The notes under the pieces: model-generated
What the model was told of the DNA's origin: nothing
Seen by the model: the letters and a program-made list of their open reading frames with translations, nothing else
Databases searched by the model: none
Shown here: in pieces, positions 24,578 to 32,857 of the stretch
Layout: each line of letters starts with the position of its first letter
Numbering within the stretch: position 1 is the stretch's first letter
Made by a program: the position numbers and the translations under genes
Source of the DNA: Streptomyces sp. TRM49041
GTDB lineage: Bacteria; Actinomycetota; Actinomycetes; Streptomycetales; Streptomycetaceae
Length of the DNA stretch: 64,000 nt
Assembly: GCF_008271805.1 (NCBI RefSeq)
Contig: NZ_VSRY01000146.1
Location: forward strand, 62,001-126,000
Reading direction: 5' to 3'

Positions 24578-26028
24578 CGGGCGGTGCTCCTTGTCTTCGT
24601 GGTGTCGTCGCTCCGCAGCTGCTGGAGGACGAGGCTCAGCCGGTCGTTCCGGCCGCCCCGGAGGCCCTCGCGCCGCAGGATCTCCCGCAGCTGAACCCGG
24701 GTGACGGACTCGTTGCCGTCCCGCGCGAGCAGCTCGGGGACGTGAGGGCGGACTTGCTGGACGAGCTGGTCCACCGACTGCTCCGGCTCGCGCGGCGGAC
24801 GCTGCGTTTGTGGGCCTCCAGACCGGCCACTTCGCTTCCCCTTGCCCTTGGCCTTCGTAGTCGGTTTCCGGCGGAGGGGGACCTTGTGTCCCCGGTCCCC
24901 GGTGGGCTCGGTCCCCGACGTGGTGCCCTCCGGTCCCCGGTCCCCGGTGGGCTCGGTCCCCGACGTGGTGCCCTCCGGTCCCCGGTCCCCAGCGGGCTCG
25001 GTCCCCGCGTCCCCGCCCTCGGTCCCCGCGTCCTGTTCCCTGGTCCCGGGGACCAGTCCCCCCTCCTCACGCGGTCCCCGGTCCCCGATCAGTTCGGCGG
25101 GACGGCGGGGACCGGTTGAGGGAACCGCCGCGTTCGGCGCCTGCGGCGAGGGGACCGTGGCAGCCGTGGCACTGCCATGTGGCGGGGACCAGGGAGACGG
25201 AAGCGGGACCGTGGCGAGCGCGAGGGCGTGCCGACGGGCGGCGAGCTGGTCGAGCAGCTGCGCGCGCTGGAGGGGGTCGGTGCCGACCGATGCCCTGCCG
25301 AGGGCCTTCGACAGCCGCCGGGTGAGGCGTCGGCCGCGCCAGCTCTGCTGCTGCTCGGGCGTGCGCTCCGCGAGGCGGGCGGCGAGGGCGACAGCGCAGG
25401 TGGTAGCCCGGTCGCGGGTGATCTGCGCGGCGTCGCGGTCTCGGGCTGCGATGCCCAGGCGGGACAGCAGGCGTTCGCGCACCTCCCGCCCCAAGGTGGC
25501 GATCAACCCTCGGGACGCGGCGCCCGGGGTACGCAGGCGCAGTTCGATGCCCATGGCGAGGTGCCACAGCATCGCCGCCATGATCGGGCCGACGAAGGCG
25601 CGGACGGTGCCGCCCACAGGGCCGCTCTCGGCGAAGGCGGGGATCACCTGCACTCCGGTGATCACCCAGACCAGCGTGCCGGGCAGGCCGGGTGCCCCCT
25701 GGGTGGCCAGATTCTGCCGGGCCATCAGCGCGGTCGCGAAGAGAGCGAGTTCGGCTGCGGCGAACATGGCGACGCGTTCAGCGGTGCCGGCCATGTCGAG
25801 GTAGTCGGCGGCGAAGCGCCAGCTCGTGTCCGCGCTGTAGGCGGTGCAGCCGAGCGCGGCGAGCGCGGCGACCTTGACCGCCGGGCTGCCGAGACGTTTC
25901 TGCGGGCGGGTGTCCCGGCGCCGGATCGCCCAAGCGGTCAGCATCAGGACGAGGGCGGCGGGCACGCCGATCGCGAGGATGAGAGGCAGGTCCGTAGCGG
26001 CACCGAGGGACAGGACGGGGTGGGTCAT
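24574..26028 (-). CDS. DUF2637 membrane protein (Spd/plasmid-spread type)
   Basis: 484 aa from ATG 26028, overlapping the WhiB stop. The N-terminal 170 residues carry several membrane segments (LPLILAIGVPAALVLMLTAW, VAALAALGCTAYSADTSWRF, AELALFATALMARQNLATQG, LVWVITGVQVIPAF). This is the DUF2637 pattern of the SpdB-like spread proteins of Streptomyces plasmids, which act with TraB in intramycelial plasmid spreading. The cytoplasmic C-terminal half is long, contains tandem 15-residue repeats and ends in a basic domain with ELLARDGNESVTRVQLREIL. It is probably a DNA-transfer or partner-binding protein. Confidence 0.75.
   Translation of the reverse strand: MTHPVLSLGAATDLPLILAIGVPAALVLMLTAWAIRRRDTRPQKRLGSPAVKVAALAALGCTAYSADTSWRFAADYLDMAGTAERVAMFAAAELALFATALMARQNLATQGAPGLPGTLVWVITGVQVIPAFAESGPVGGTVRAFVGPIMAAMLWHLAMGIELRLRTPGAASRGLIATLGREVRERLLSRLGIAARDRDAAQITRDRATTCAVALAARLAERTPEQQQSWRGRRLTRRLSKALGRASVGTDPLQRAQLLDQLAARRHALALATVPLPSPWSPPHGSATAATVPSPQAPNAAVPSTGPRRPAELIGDRGPREEGGLVPGTREQDAGTEGGDAGTEPAGDRGPEGTTSGTEPTGDRGPEGTTSGTEPTGDRGHKVPLRRKPTTKAKGKGKRSGRSGGPQTQRPPREPEQSVDQLVQQVRPHVPELLARDGNESVTRVQLREILRREGLRGGRNDRLSLVLQQLRSDDTTKTRSTAR
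24901..25020. repeat. 45-bp tandem repeat inside the DUF2637 gene
   Basis: Two identical 45-bp copies run head to tail at 24901-24945 and 24946-24990, followed by degenerate copies to about 25020. They encode a 15-residue unit built around GDRGPEGTTSGTEPT. The copy number can change without shifting the frame, which suggests a length-variable linker. Confidence 0.8.
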
Positions 26029-26666
26029 GCTGCCTTTCCGAGAGGGGCGTGCACCGAGGTCGAGGCCACCGGACGGGTCACCGGCTGCCGTGTACCGGGC
26101 TTGGCGGGCGCGGGGCCGCCTGCGGTCGGGGTGGCCTTCTTCCGCTTCTTCTTTGGCCGGGGCACGCCGTAGGTGCGGTCGCGGTCGAAGACCTTGTTGG
26201 CGGCCTGCCGGAGCAGGTCCCGGGCGTGCTTGTGGCTGATCTGCAGCGCGGATGCGAGCCGGGCGGGTCGCCAGCCGCGGACGTAGGCGTGGTCGATGAC
26301 GACCTGGCGCTCGGCCTCGGTCAGGTGCACGTCGCGTCCGTTGAAGAAGGCGATTACGCGGCTGTAGTCGAGGCGCTGGGGCAGCCCGTCGTGCCAGGGG
26401 CGCCGCTCGGCTTCGGTGAGCCCGCCCCAGATGCCCTCCTTGAGGACGTTCTCCAGGGCATAGTTGAGGCAGTCGCGGCGTACCGGGCACCAGCCGCACA
26501 GCTCCTTCGCCTCGGCGATGGCATCGTGGTCCCGGGGGAGGGGGAAGAACACGGCGTCGGCGTCCTCGGGGTCCATGCCGTGGCACACACCGCGGCTTTG
26601 CCAGCTGGTGTCGCCGATGCCGCGCAGGCCGGTGGGTGGCGCGTCGTGGGTGGTGATGTGGCGCAA
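26025..26666 (-). CDS. WhiB-family protein fused to a C-terminal HTH
   Basis: 213 aa from TTG 26666, with GGAGA 6 bases upstream; the longer frame to 26969 has a low-complexity extension. Residues about 25-95 form a WhiB domain: one Cys in SRGVCHGMDPED, then ELCGWCPVRRDCLNYALEN, giving the four cysteines of the iron-sulfur site, and the GIWGG turn. Residues about 120-165 form a helix-turn-helix (LTEAERQVVIDHAYVRGW, then LASALQISHKHARDLLRQA). A basic tail follows. WhiB-like proteins act as redox- or iron-sulfur-linked regulators. The added HTH suggests direct DNA binding. Confidence 0.82.
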   Translation of the reverse strand: MRHITTHDAPPTGLRGIGDTSWQSRGVCHGMDPEDADAVFFPLPRDHDAIAEAKELCGWCPVRRDCLNYALENVLKEGIWGGLTEAERRPWHDGLPQRLDYSRVIAFFNGRDVHLTEAERQVVIDHAYVRGWRPARLASALQISHKHARDLLRQAANKVFDRDRTYGVPRPKKKRKKATPTAGGPAPAKPGTRQPVTRPVASTSVHAPLGKAA

Positions 26667-26827
26667 GGGGGTCTCCGATGTGCTGCCGCGTTGGCCGGGC
26701 GGGGCCGGCGCTGGGGCGGACGCGGCGTCGGGTGCCGGCTGCGGCGCAGGGAGGTGCGCCGCAGCCGAGGCGGGACGGTGGTGTGGTGGCGGTGCACCGG
26801 ATGGGATGCACCGGCCTTGCGCGCCGG

Positions 26828-27544
26828 TCAGGCCATCGCGGGCTGGCGGACCTGTTCGGTCTGCTGGGGCTGCTGTGCGGCGGCGAGGTCGAGGCGGCCG
26901 GGGTGCGGGGTGGCACGCGGGGCAGTTCCGCGGGCTCCACCGTCGGGGCCGACCCTTCGGCGACGGCACGGCTCACCGGGCTGGGCCAGGCACCACTCGC
27001 AGCGGACGCTCAGGGCGTCCGGCTGCCCCTGGGCGACGGCGGCCTCGCGCGCGGCTCGGGCTGGCCGGTAGGGCGCGAGGGCGGCTCGGGCGGCGGGCGG
27101 TATGCAGGAGCCGATCTCCCGCAGACGCGCCTTCAGCCTCGGATCGATGCCGTCGCGACCACTGGTGATCGCCCGGGCCTGCGCGGGCTGCGCGATGCCG
27201 GCGGCGACGGCGCGGCGGGCGCCGACCAGCTCGGCGGTCCAAGCGGCCTGGTCGTTCGGGTCGACGGACGGCGTGGGGTCGGAGTGCCTCGCCAGGCGGT
27301 CTCGCCGGTAGCTCTCCCAGGGACGGGCCACGTCCGCGGGCAGGATCTGGTACGGCGAGGTGCGGATGTGTTGGCGGGCGGCGACGCGGGCGTCCCAGCC
27401 GTGCGGGGTGGCCATCGGCACGTCGCCGAGCAGCTCGTGCCACTGGGCGAGCTGGTCGCGGGCCTCGCCCTGGTCGGTGCGGATGGTGCGGGGGTCGAGT
27501 CGGCCGATGTAGGCCAGCAGGGCTGCGATTTCGCGACGGTCCAT
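26828..27544 (-). CDS. Zinc-motif hypothetical protein
   Basis: 238 aa; ATG 27544, 2 bases after the stop of the upstream gene. The first two thirds are helical (DRREIAALLAYIGRLDPRTI). Residues about 185-205 read VRCEWCLAQPGEPCRR, a C-x-x-C-x(6)-C motif like the short zinc finger often found in phage and plasmid proteins of actinobacteria. It is coupled to the HTH/replication-like gene and likely acts with it. Confidence 0.6.
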   Translation of the reverse strand: MDRREIAALLAYIGRLDPRTIRTDQGEARDQLAQWHELLGDVPMATPHGWDARVAARQHIRTSPYQILPADVARPWESYRRDRLARHSDPTPSVDPNDQAAWTAELVGARRAVAAGIAQPAQARAITSGRDGIDPRLKARLREIGSCIPPAARAALAPYRPARAAREAAVAQGQPDALSVRCEWCLAQPGEPCRRRRVGPDGGARGTAPRATPHPGRLDLAAAQQPQQTEQVRQPAMA

Positions 27545-27546
27545 GG

Positions 27547-28437
27547 TCAGCCCTCCGTTCCGGTCGGCTCGTCGAGGGCGGCGAGAAGGGCGGCCGTGTG
27601 GGCCTCGGCCCGCGTCATGCCACCCGGCGCTGCGGAAGCTCCGCCGGGCACGGCGTAGAGGCTCGGGCGGCTGGGTGCGTGCTCTCGGGCGATCCAGGAG
27701 CGCCAGTCGGCAGCCCAGGCAGCAGCTGGCCGCAGCTTGAAGTCGGCCCGGTGGGCCCGCCACTTCGCGTCGGCCGCCTGCAGGCCCTGTTCGCCGAGGC
27801 GATCGAGGTGTCCCTGCTGTCGGGCCCAGGTGTGGGTGGCTGGGTCGACCTGCCACTCGGCAGCGGAGATGACGGCAGCACCACTGCTGTACCTCCGGTT
27901 CAAATCCGGTTCACTACGGTTCTGTATGCCGGTTTCCGGTACACCGCTGTGCCGGTTTCCGGTACGCCGAGGTGCCGGTTTCCGTCGGGACCTGCCGGTT
28001 TCCGCTACTGCCGGTTTCCGCACCCTGGCGGGGGATCCCGGCACCTCACGAGGACGGATTCCGTACCGCCGCAGGACCGAGAGCCGCAGTGTCAGGCCCT
28101 CCTCCGGATCGTCCGTCGGCGCCTGGTCGCCGTCCTCCTCCAGCTCCCGCTTGGCTTGGGCCACGGCCTTCGCGGCGAGGGGCAGGCGGTAGACCGTGCT
28201 GCGCTGCGGGCCGGTGAGGTCGTCGAGCTGCTCCAGCTCGTCGGCGTCGACCAGCCGGTCGATGGCTTCGCGCACCGTGGAGACGGAGGCGCGCGTGCGC
28301 TTGGCCAGGCTGGACAGCGAGGCCCAGGAGACGCACTGCTCGTCGGCCACCCGGTCGGCGATCGACAGCAGGACCAGGCGCGCGGTTCCGCGGCTGGCGC
28401 TGTGCTCCCACACCCACTCGCGGGCGTCGCTGCTCAT
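27547..28437 (-). CDS. HTH protein, candidate replication initiator
   Basis: 296 aa; ATG 28437. The N-terminus is a winged HTH of the type used by plasmid Rep and replication-control proteins: EWVWEHSASRGTARLVLLSI, WASLSSLAKRTRASVSTVRE and IDRLVDADELEQLD. The middle is a basic linker that contains iteron-like DNA repeats, and the C-terminus (PATHTWARQQGHLDRLGEQG, then WRSWIAREHAPS) is helical. An HTH_36-like domain in a gene that carries its own iterons fits a replication initiator, but I cannot name the family. It leads the long leftward operon. Confidence 0.6.
   Translation of the reverse strand: MSSDAREWVWEHSASRGTARLVLLSIADRVADEQCVSWASLSSLAKRTRASVSTVREAIDRLVDADELEQLDDLTGPQRSTVYRLPLAAKAVAQAKRELEEDGDQAPTDDPEEGLTLRLSVLRRYGIRPREVPGSPARVRKPAVAETGRSRRKPAPRRTGNRHSGVPETGIQNRSEPDLNRRYSSGAAVISAAEWQVDPATHTWARQQGHLDRLGEQGLQAADAKWRAHRADFKLRPAAAWAADWRSWIAREHAPSRPSLYAVPGGASAAPGGMTRAEAHTAALLAALDEPTGTEG
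27927..28020. repeat. Five iteron-like repeats within the HTH gene
   Basis: TGCCGGTTTCCG occurs at 27927, 27950, 27973, 27993 and 28009 (each 12 bases). The spacings (23, 23, 20, 16) are not multiples of three, so the copies are read in different codon frames. Their conservation is therefore at DNA level, as for replication iterons or protein-binding sites. Confidence 0.75.
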
Positions 28438-28600
28438 CGGCCGCTCCCGGTGGCGGGGCGGGGCCGGCGGTTCGCCGAGGCCGGGATGGTGGGCTCCAGC
28501 TCGGGGCACAGAGGCGCCGAGTCGGACGTGGCTGCCGCGAAGGCCAGGCGGAAGGGCCTTTTGCGCAGGGCAGGAGGCATGCGATACTCCTCGTTGCAGT

Positions 28601-28654
28601 GTTGCCACGCTGATGCGCCCCTCGGAAGGACTCAGCGTGGTGATGGTGGGCAAC
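28601..28654. repeat. Compound inverted repeat upstream of the Rep-like gene
   Basis: Outer arms GTTGCC/GGCAAC (28601 and 28649) enclose inner arms CACGCTGA/TCAGCGTG (28606 and 28632). It lies about 165 bases upstream of the ATG at 28437 and could be an operator or origin element. Confidence 0.55.
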
Positions 28655-28796
28655 CTCCGCCCTTGCCGGGGCGGACATGCCATTTAGCGTTCGGCGTCCG
28701 GGAGTTCCGCTCTCGGACGCCGTCGCTGTATGCGGACCTACAGGCCGATGCTGCTGCTCTCCTTACGTTTGTGGTGCCGGGCAGGGCGCCCGGGGG

Positions 28797-28830
28797 ACGA
28801 CGAACATACGCACGGACCCGTGTCAAGATC
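28797..28830 (-). promoter_or_regulatory. Candidate promoter with operator-like palindrome
   Basis: On the minus strand a perfect TTGACA -35 is followed by CACGGGTCCGTG, whose arms CACGG/CCGTG form a palindrome overlapping the promoter (28811-28822). A clear -10 at normal spacing is not obvious. If used, it would drive the leftward operon and be open to repression. Confidence 0.4.
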
Positions 28831-29425
28831 CAGAGTTGGTCCTTAAACTCTGTACTGGTTGCAGAGAGTGACGGAGAGTCCCGCTCTTGCGCTTGCCCGG
28901 AAGTGCCGGCTCATGCCGTGTCCGCCTGAGAGTCGCCGCTCTCGGGGTTTGGCATCTTCTTGTTCTCCCGCACACGCCGTCCGCCGGGTGATTGAGGGTG
29001 CGCTTGCGTGTCGTACGCCTACAGCTCGCGTACGTGCATCCCCCACGCCCCCATTTACGCCATGTAAGACCTTTGTAAGATTGGCCGCTTTTGTCCACTT
29101 TGCCAGGTATTCGGCACTGGACTGGACGGCTGCGAGCCATCAGGCAGCACCCGCGCCTGGGGTTGCTACGCGGGGCCAGGACCGAATCCCCGGTCCAGTC
29201 GCCGGCAGCGGCTGGGTACCGAATCCTGCGGCGCGTTGCGCAGGCGGCGACGGCGACGCAGCATGCATGGGGGGTCCTTCCTGGGGCTGGCACCATGGGG
29301 AGCTGGAGTCGGCCAGCAGGTGCGATACGGAAACGTACGTCAGTTGCGTGGATGTATCAAGTCTGGGTTACAGTTGCTCTAGAGGACGCCCCCACCGGCC
29401 CGATCGTCACCCTGCAGGAGTTCAT

Positions 29426-30286
29426 GTGCCACGTCAGTTCGACGGCAGCCGCGTACGTGCTGTCAGGCGGGGAAAGGACCTCCTTCAGCAGGAATTGGGC
29501 GAGATGGTGGGCGTCAGCGCCCCCACGGTCGCTCGATGGGAGAGCGGCCAGGACTTCCCCAAGGGCGAGAAGCTTCCCCTAATTGCAGCGGCGCTCGGTG
29601 AGTCGCTTGATGTTCTTTTCCCCCACGACGGTCCGCCGGACCTGCAGCTCCTGCGGTGCGACGCTGGCCTCAGCGTTGCGCAGGCCGCCGCGGTCATCGG
29701 CGCGAGCCGCGTGCCGGTGAAGAACGCCGAATCGGGCCGGCGCCGGCTCAGTGATGCTTACGTGCTGCCGCTCGCACAGGCGTACAAGGTGTCCAAAGAG
29801 GAATTGCTGGCTGCCCAGGACTGCTCGTTCGGGCTTCACCCCGGGGGCTCGCGTGACGAGCAGGCGTCCGCACCTCGCACGGTCGGGGAGAAGATCAACT
29901 ATCTCCTGCAGCACGGGTACGTTGGTCAGGAAGCGCCCTCTGATGAGGAAATCGCGCGGCTGGTAAATGAGCATGCGGGCGTGGAGGCCGTCACGGCCGA
30001 CGACATCGCCGCCCTTCGCACGGGTGCCACAACGGAGGCTTCCGATGTGGTGCGTGCCGGCCTTGCCCAGGCCCTCCAGGTCGACGCGGCCCTCTTCCAG
30101 GACGATGCCGAGGTCAACCCTGCGGCCCGCGAATTCCTGGAGGCACTCCGCTTCCTCGGCTCGATTCACCGAGGGCAGATCCTCGGCCTGGCTGCCCGCG
30201 GCAACAGCGCGGGCCTGTCTGCCGAAATGATGGCCCATATCAACGAGCTCGTCGGAGAGCTGAAGCACAAGCTGCCAGAGGTGTAG
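29426..30286 (+). CDS. XRE-family regulator with two HTH units
   Basis: 286 aa from GTG 29426 (CAGGAG at 29415-29420). The first HTH reads LQQELGEMVGVSAPTVARWE and SGQDFPKGEKLPLIAAAL. A second HTH-like unit reads LSVAQAAAVIGASRVPVKNA and ESGRRRLSDAYVLPLAQAYK. A third helical region follows (KINYLLQHGYVG ... EIARLVNEHAG). It is divergent from the mobilisation/replication operon across the 1-kb spacer and is the likely local regulator of that operon. Confidence 0.78.
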   Translation: MPRQFDGSRVRAVRRGKDLLQQELGEMVGVSAPTVARWESGQDFPKGEKLPLIAAALGESLDVLFPHDGPPDLQLLRCDAGLSVAQAAAVIGASRVPVKNAESGRRRLSDAYVLPLAQAYKVSKEELLAAQDCSFGLHPGGSRDEQASAPRTVGEKINYLLQHGYVGQEAPSDEEIARLVNEHAGVEAVTADDIAALRTGATTEASDVVRAGLAQALQVDAALFQDDAEVNPAAREFLEALRFLGSIHRGQILGLAARGNSAGLSAEMMAHINELVGELKHKLPEV

Positions 30287-30435
30287 GACGGGGAGTGACG
30301 CCCCCGGCGAACACTCCTCGCGGGCTTGGTGTCTCAGGCGTTTTCCGCTCGGCCGGCTCGGCGTCGGGTACGGGCCGTTGACCGCGCGCGGACCAGCCCA
30401 ATGCGAGCTATCTCGCGGCCGCGTCAATGGCCGAC

Positions 30436-30498
30436 AACAGCGAAGGGACTACGGCGATGCCCCTTACTGGGGGCAATCGCCGTAGTCCCTTCGCTGTT
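30436..30498. terminator. Long hairpin between convergent genes
   Basis: Arms of 22 perfect bases starting AACAGCGAAGGGACTACGGC at 30436 pair with their complement ending at 30498, and near-matching G/C runs extend the arms toward the loop. It lies between the rightward XRE gene and the leftward HAD gene and serves as a bidirectional terminator. It is longer than usual. Confidence 0.7.
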
Positions 30499-30570
30499 CC
30501 CGATCCCGGCGCTCCAAATGCTCAGCTCCGACATCGAGACCGATCGGACCGCCGAGCGGCCGGCGCCGGG

Positions 30571-31200
30571 CTAAGAGGCAGTGAGGTCCACGCCGAGCAG
30601 CTCGGAGAGAGTGGCTACCGTCTTCCGGGGGTCCTGGTTGTGAACCCCGGCGAGGCCGAGCTGCTCCGCTGCCCGGACATATCCCTCGGTGTCGTCGACG
30701 AAGACGCACTCCTCGGCCGGCAGGTCCATGAGCTTGAGCGTGATCTCGAAGAGCTCGGGGTCAGGCTTGCGCAGCAGGTGCTGCTCGGAGATCACCACGA
30801 CGTCGTACAGCCGCTCAAGCTCGAAGCCGTCGTACAGGTCCCAAGGCGTCAAGCCCACGGAGTTGGACAGGATGCCCACCTTGATCCCGGCTCGCCTCGC
30901 TGCGGCAGCCGCATTGATCATCAGCGGCTCGGGGCGGAGGTCGCCGAAGATGCGGCCCATCAGGTTGTCAGCCGGCACGCCCAGCATCTTGCCGGCGAAC
31001 TCGTTCCACTCGGTCTGGGAGACCGCTCCGCGCTCAAGATCACTGGTGATCCGGACGCCCTCCTCATCCTTGTACAGGGCCGTGAGGCAGGCGCCCTGCG
31101 GAAGACCCTCACGCTGCTCGAAGGCGAGCACTGCGGGCAACAGCGGAGTCGTGAGAACGCCTCCGAAATCGAGGATGAGGCCGGTGCGGCGGTTGGACAT
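30571..31200 (-). CDS. HAD-family hydrolase
   Basis: 209 aa from ATG 31200. Motif I is LILDFGGVLT, with a G where classical HAD members have the second acidic residue, as in the DFGGV subgroup. Motif II is KVGILSNSVG, motif III is HLLRKPDPELFEIT, and motif IV is VFVDDTEGYVRAA. It is a cytosolic haloacid-dehalogenase-like phosphatase or dehalogenase; the substrate is unknown. It converges with the XRE regulator across the hairpin. Confidence 0.82.
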   Translation of the reverse strand: MSNRRTGLILDFGGVLTTPLLPAVLAFEQREGLPQGACLTALYKDEEGVRITSDLERGAVSQTEWNEFAGKMLGVPADNLMGRIFGDLRPEPLMINAAAAARRAGIKVGILSNSVGLTPWDLYDGFELERLYDVVVISEQHLLRKPDPELFEITLKLMDLPAEECVFVDDTEGYVRAAEQLGLAGVHNQDPRKTVATLSELLGVDLTAS

Positions 31201-31469
31201 GCGAGAACTCCAGATTGCTGAGATTTCGGACGCCCATCCAGACCGGATAGCGTCACGGCCCGGCTACATGTGGCGACGGGAGTAGCTGTGCGTCGCAGGC
31301 CAGGGTGCACTTACGGGGGCGGAGCAAGACCTATCAGTCCGCATGACCCACGGTACCAGCCCACTTCATGCAGCAGATGGTGCCAAATCTCACTTGCAGT
31401 AGCAGCACGCATTCAAGATCGCCATGTCGCCCGGTTACACATGCCGGGCAATGCGTCCGAACCGAGAAA

Positions 31470-32711
31470 TCAGGGCTTTCGACCTGGTTCGGATTCCGCC
31501 TCTGTGGAGTGCAGGAGAAGCTCCCGAGCTTGATCTGCGGTGATATGCGAGTAGGCCGTGCTGACTCGTGCTAGCCACGCCGCTTCACTATCGGTGTCAA
31601 CGAACGGTTTGGCTCTCAAACTGCCAGCCGCGTGCGGATTGGCTGGCACGGTGTCAGCTGCCTGGAGCGCGGCCTTAAGCCAGTACGCTTCCGCAGCCGG
31701 CTCAGGATCGGGGAGCGAGGCAGTGATGTCCTCGGCGGCGAACATCAAGTCTCGTGGAGCGTAATATCGCAGTTTCTCGCAAGCGTCAGCAATATCCTGA
31801 GTCCATCGGTCCAGGCGAACATCAATGGGGACGCGGATGTGCATGAGTTCCGCGAGGCGCCGTCCTGGTGGATACAGGCTCGTGCCGGGAAAAGCCGTCA
31901 CCAGGTCAAACCAGAGCGGGTAAGTCCTGTAAAGGGTGCGCAAGGTCTTCCATCGAGCCGCCGCCGCGCGGGTGGTAGGAATGCTCGCGCCTACGGCCAC
32001 GATCAGGAAGAGCAGGTTCATCCATATCGATGTTGCGTCTACAAGGAGATGCACTGTGGAAGGACTTAGAGGGAATGCGACGGTAGCCCAAACGATGGTG
32101 ATACGGGCCACCGTATGGGTAAGGCCCATCCACATCGAAATCCCCATCAAGCGCAGCCCAATACGCATGCTTCTGCACTCGGCCTGTCGCGCCGCCCTTG
32201 TCCACTGGTAGCCGCAAACCGCGGTCGTGATGAGCGGGAAGAAGTAGAACACGGTCATGTAGACCGCGACCCCCCATTGCCCAGCGTGGTCGATGAGGAA
32301 GTTTTGGCTCGGCGTGTCCCGGTCCACCACGGTAAAAAATAGGACCGTGAGCAGAATGACGCCTATCGCCCCCGTTTTATATGACGCGCGGGCGATCCAG
32401 CGGGAGACCGCCACGTGCCGGGGGACGACTGTCTCCGAGCTCTTCCCGTAGCTGGTGGCGACGTAGGTTAGGGACGCGATGATTGCTGCAGTACTGGCGA
32501 AGTGCCTGAGTAGGGCGCTCAGGTCCACGATGGGAATGCGATCCACCGCGTCCATTGCTGCTGGCGTGTAGAGCCACAGAGCTACGGCGAATCCCGCATA
32601 GCCGCCCCAGAGCGCGCGGCGGTGAGCATCACCGTACCGAACTGCAGGGAATCGCCATACGGCGATGACGGTCATCACGGCCGCAGTGAGGTATTTAATG
32701 TAGTCGAACAC
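31470..32711 (-). CDS. MAB_1171c-type multi-pass membrane protein
   Basis: 413 aa from ATG 32711. About seven hydrophobic segments occupy residues 1-245 (KYLTAAVMTVIAVW, GYAGFAVALWLYTP, TAAIIASLTYVATSY, GVILLTVLFFTVV, GVAVYMTVFYFFPLITTAV, ISMWMGLTHTVARITIVW, SIWMNLLFLIVAVGASI). A cytosolic C-terminal domain has YRTYPLWFDLVTAFPG and EKLRYYAPRD. This is the MAB_1171c/DUF6545-type putative transporter, usually encoded beside an ImmA/IrrE peptidase and an XRE regulator, as here with the gene at 32858. Confidence 0.78.
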   Translation of the reverse strand: MFDYIKYLTAAVMTVIAVWRFPAVRYGDAHRRALWGGYAGFAVALWLYTPAAMDAVDRIPIVDLSALLRHFASTAAIIASLTYVATSYGKSSETVVPRHVAVSRWIARASYKTGAIGVILLTVLFFTVVDRDTPSQNFLIDHAGQWGVAVYMTVFYFFPLITTAVCGYQWTRAARQAECRSMRIGLRLMGISMWMGLTHTVARITIVWATVAFPLSPSTVHLLVDATSIWMNLLFLIVAVGASIPTTRAAAARWKTLRTLYRTYPLWFDLVTAFPGTSLYPPGRRLAELMHIRVPIDVRLDRWTQDIADACEKLRYYAPRDLMFAAEDITASLPDPEPAAEAYWLKAALQAADTVPANPHAAGSLRAKPFVDTDSEAAWLARVSTAYSHITADQARELLLHSTEAESEPGRKP

Positions 32712-32857
32712 GGATCCAGTGGGTATTTACGCCGGCTGCGCGTTTGCCGAACCGGAAATTCGGCTGACCGCAGTATTGATTGCCAGGTGGGCTGCTCTAT
32801 GTGGCGGAAGTCGTAGTGCCGGGAACCGTGCCTCGGCGGTCGCCAGTCGGATCGCGA

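Larger units (their letters stand above)
28438..29425. other. Long divergent regulatory region
   Basis: Nearly 1 kb separates the divergent HTH/Rep-like gene and the XRE regulator gene. It contains a compound inverted repeat (28601-28654), a candidate leftward promoter (28797-28830) and a TGTAAGA direct repeat at about 29064-29082. I see no convincing gene inside. Confidence 0.6.

Noticed and set aside
24574..26976. 800-residue minus frame over the WhiB and DUF2637 genes
   Set aside because: The first part is an out-of-frame reading of the WhiB gene. The DUF2637 gene starts at 26028 with ATGA coupling.
27893..27912. tRNA T-arm-like sequence (CCGGTTCAAATCCGG)
   Set aside because: It lies inside the HTH/Rep-like coding sequence. 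The stem has only four pairs and no acceptor or anticodon arms are present, so it is not called a tRNA or attachment site.
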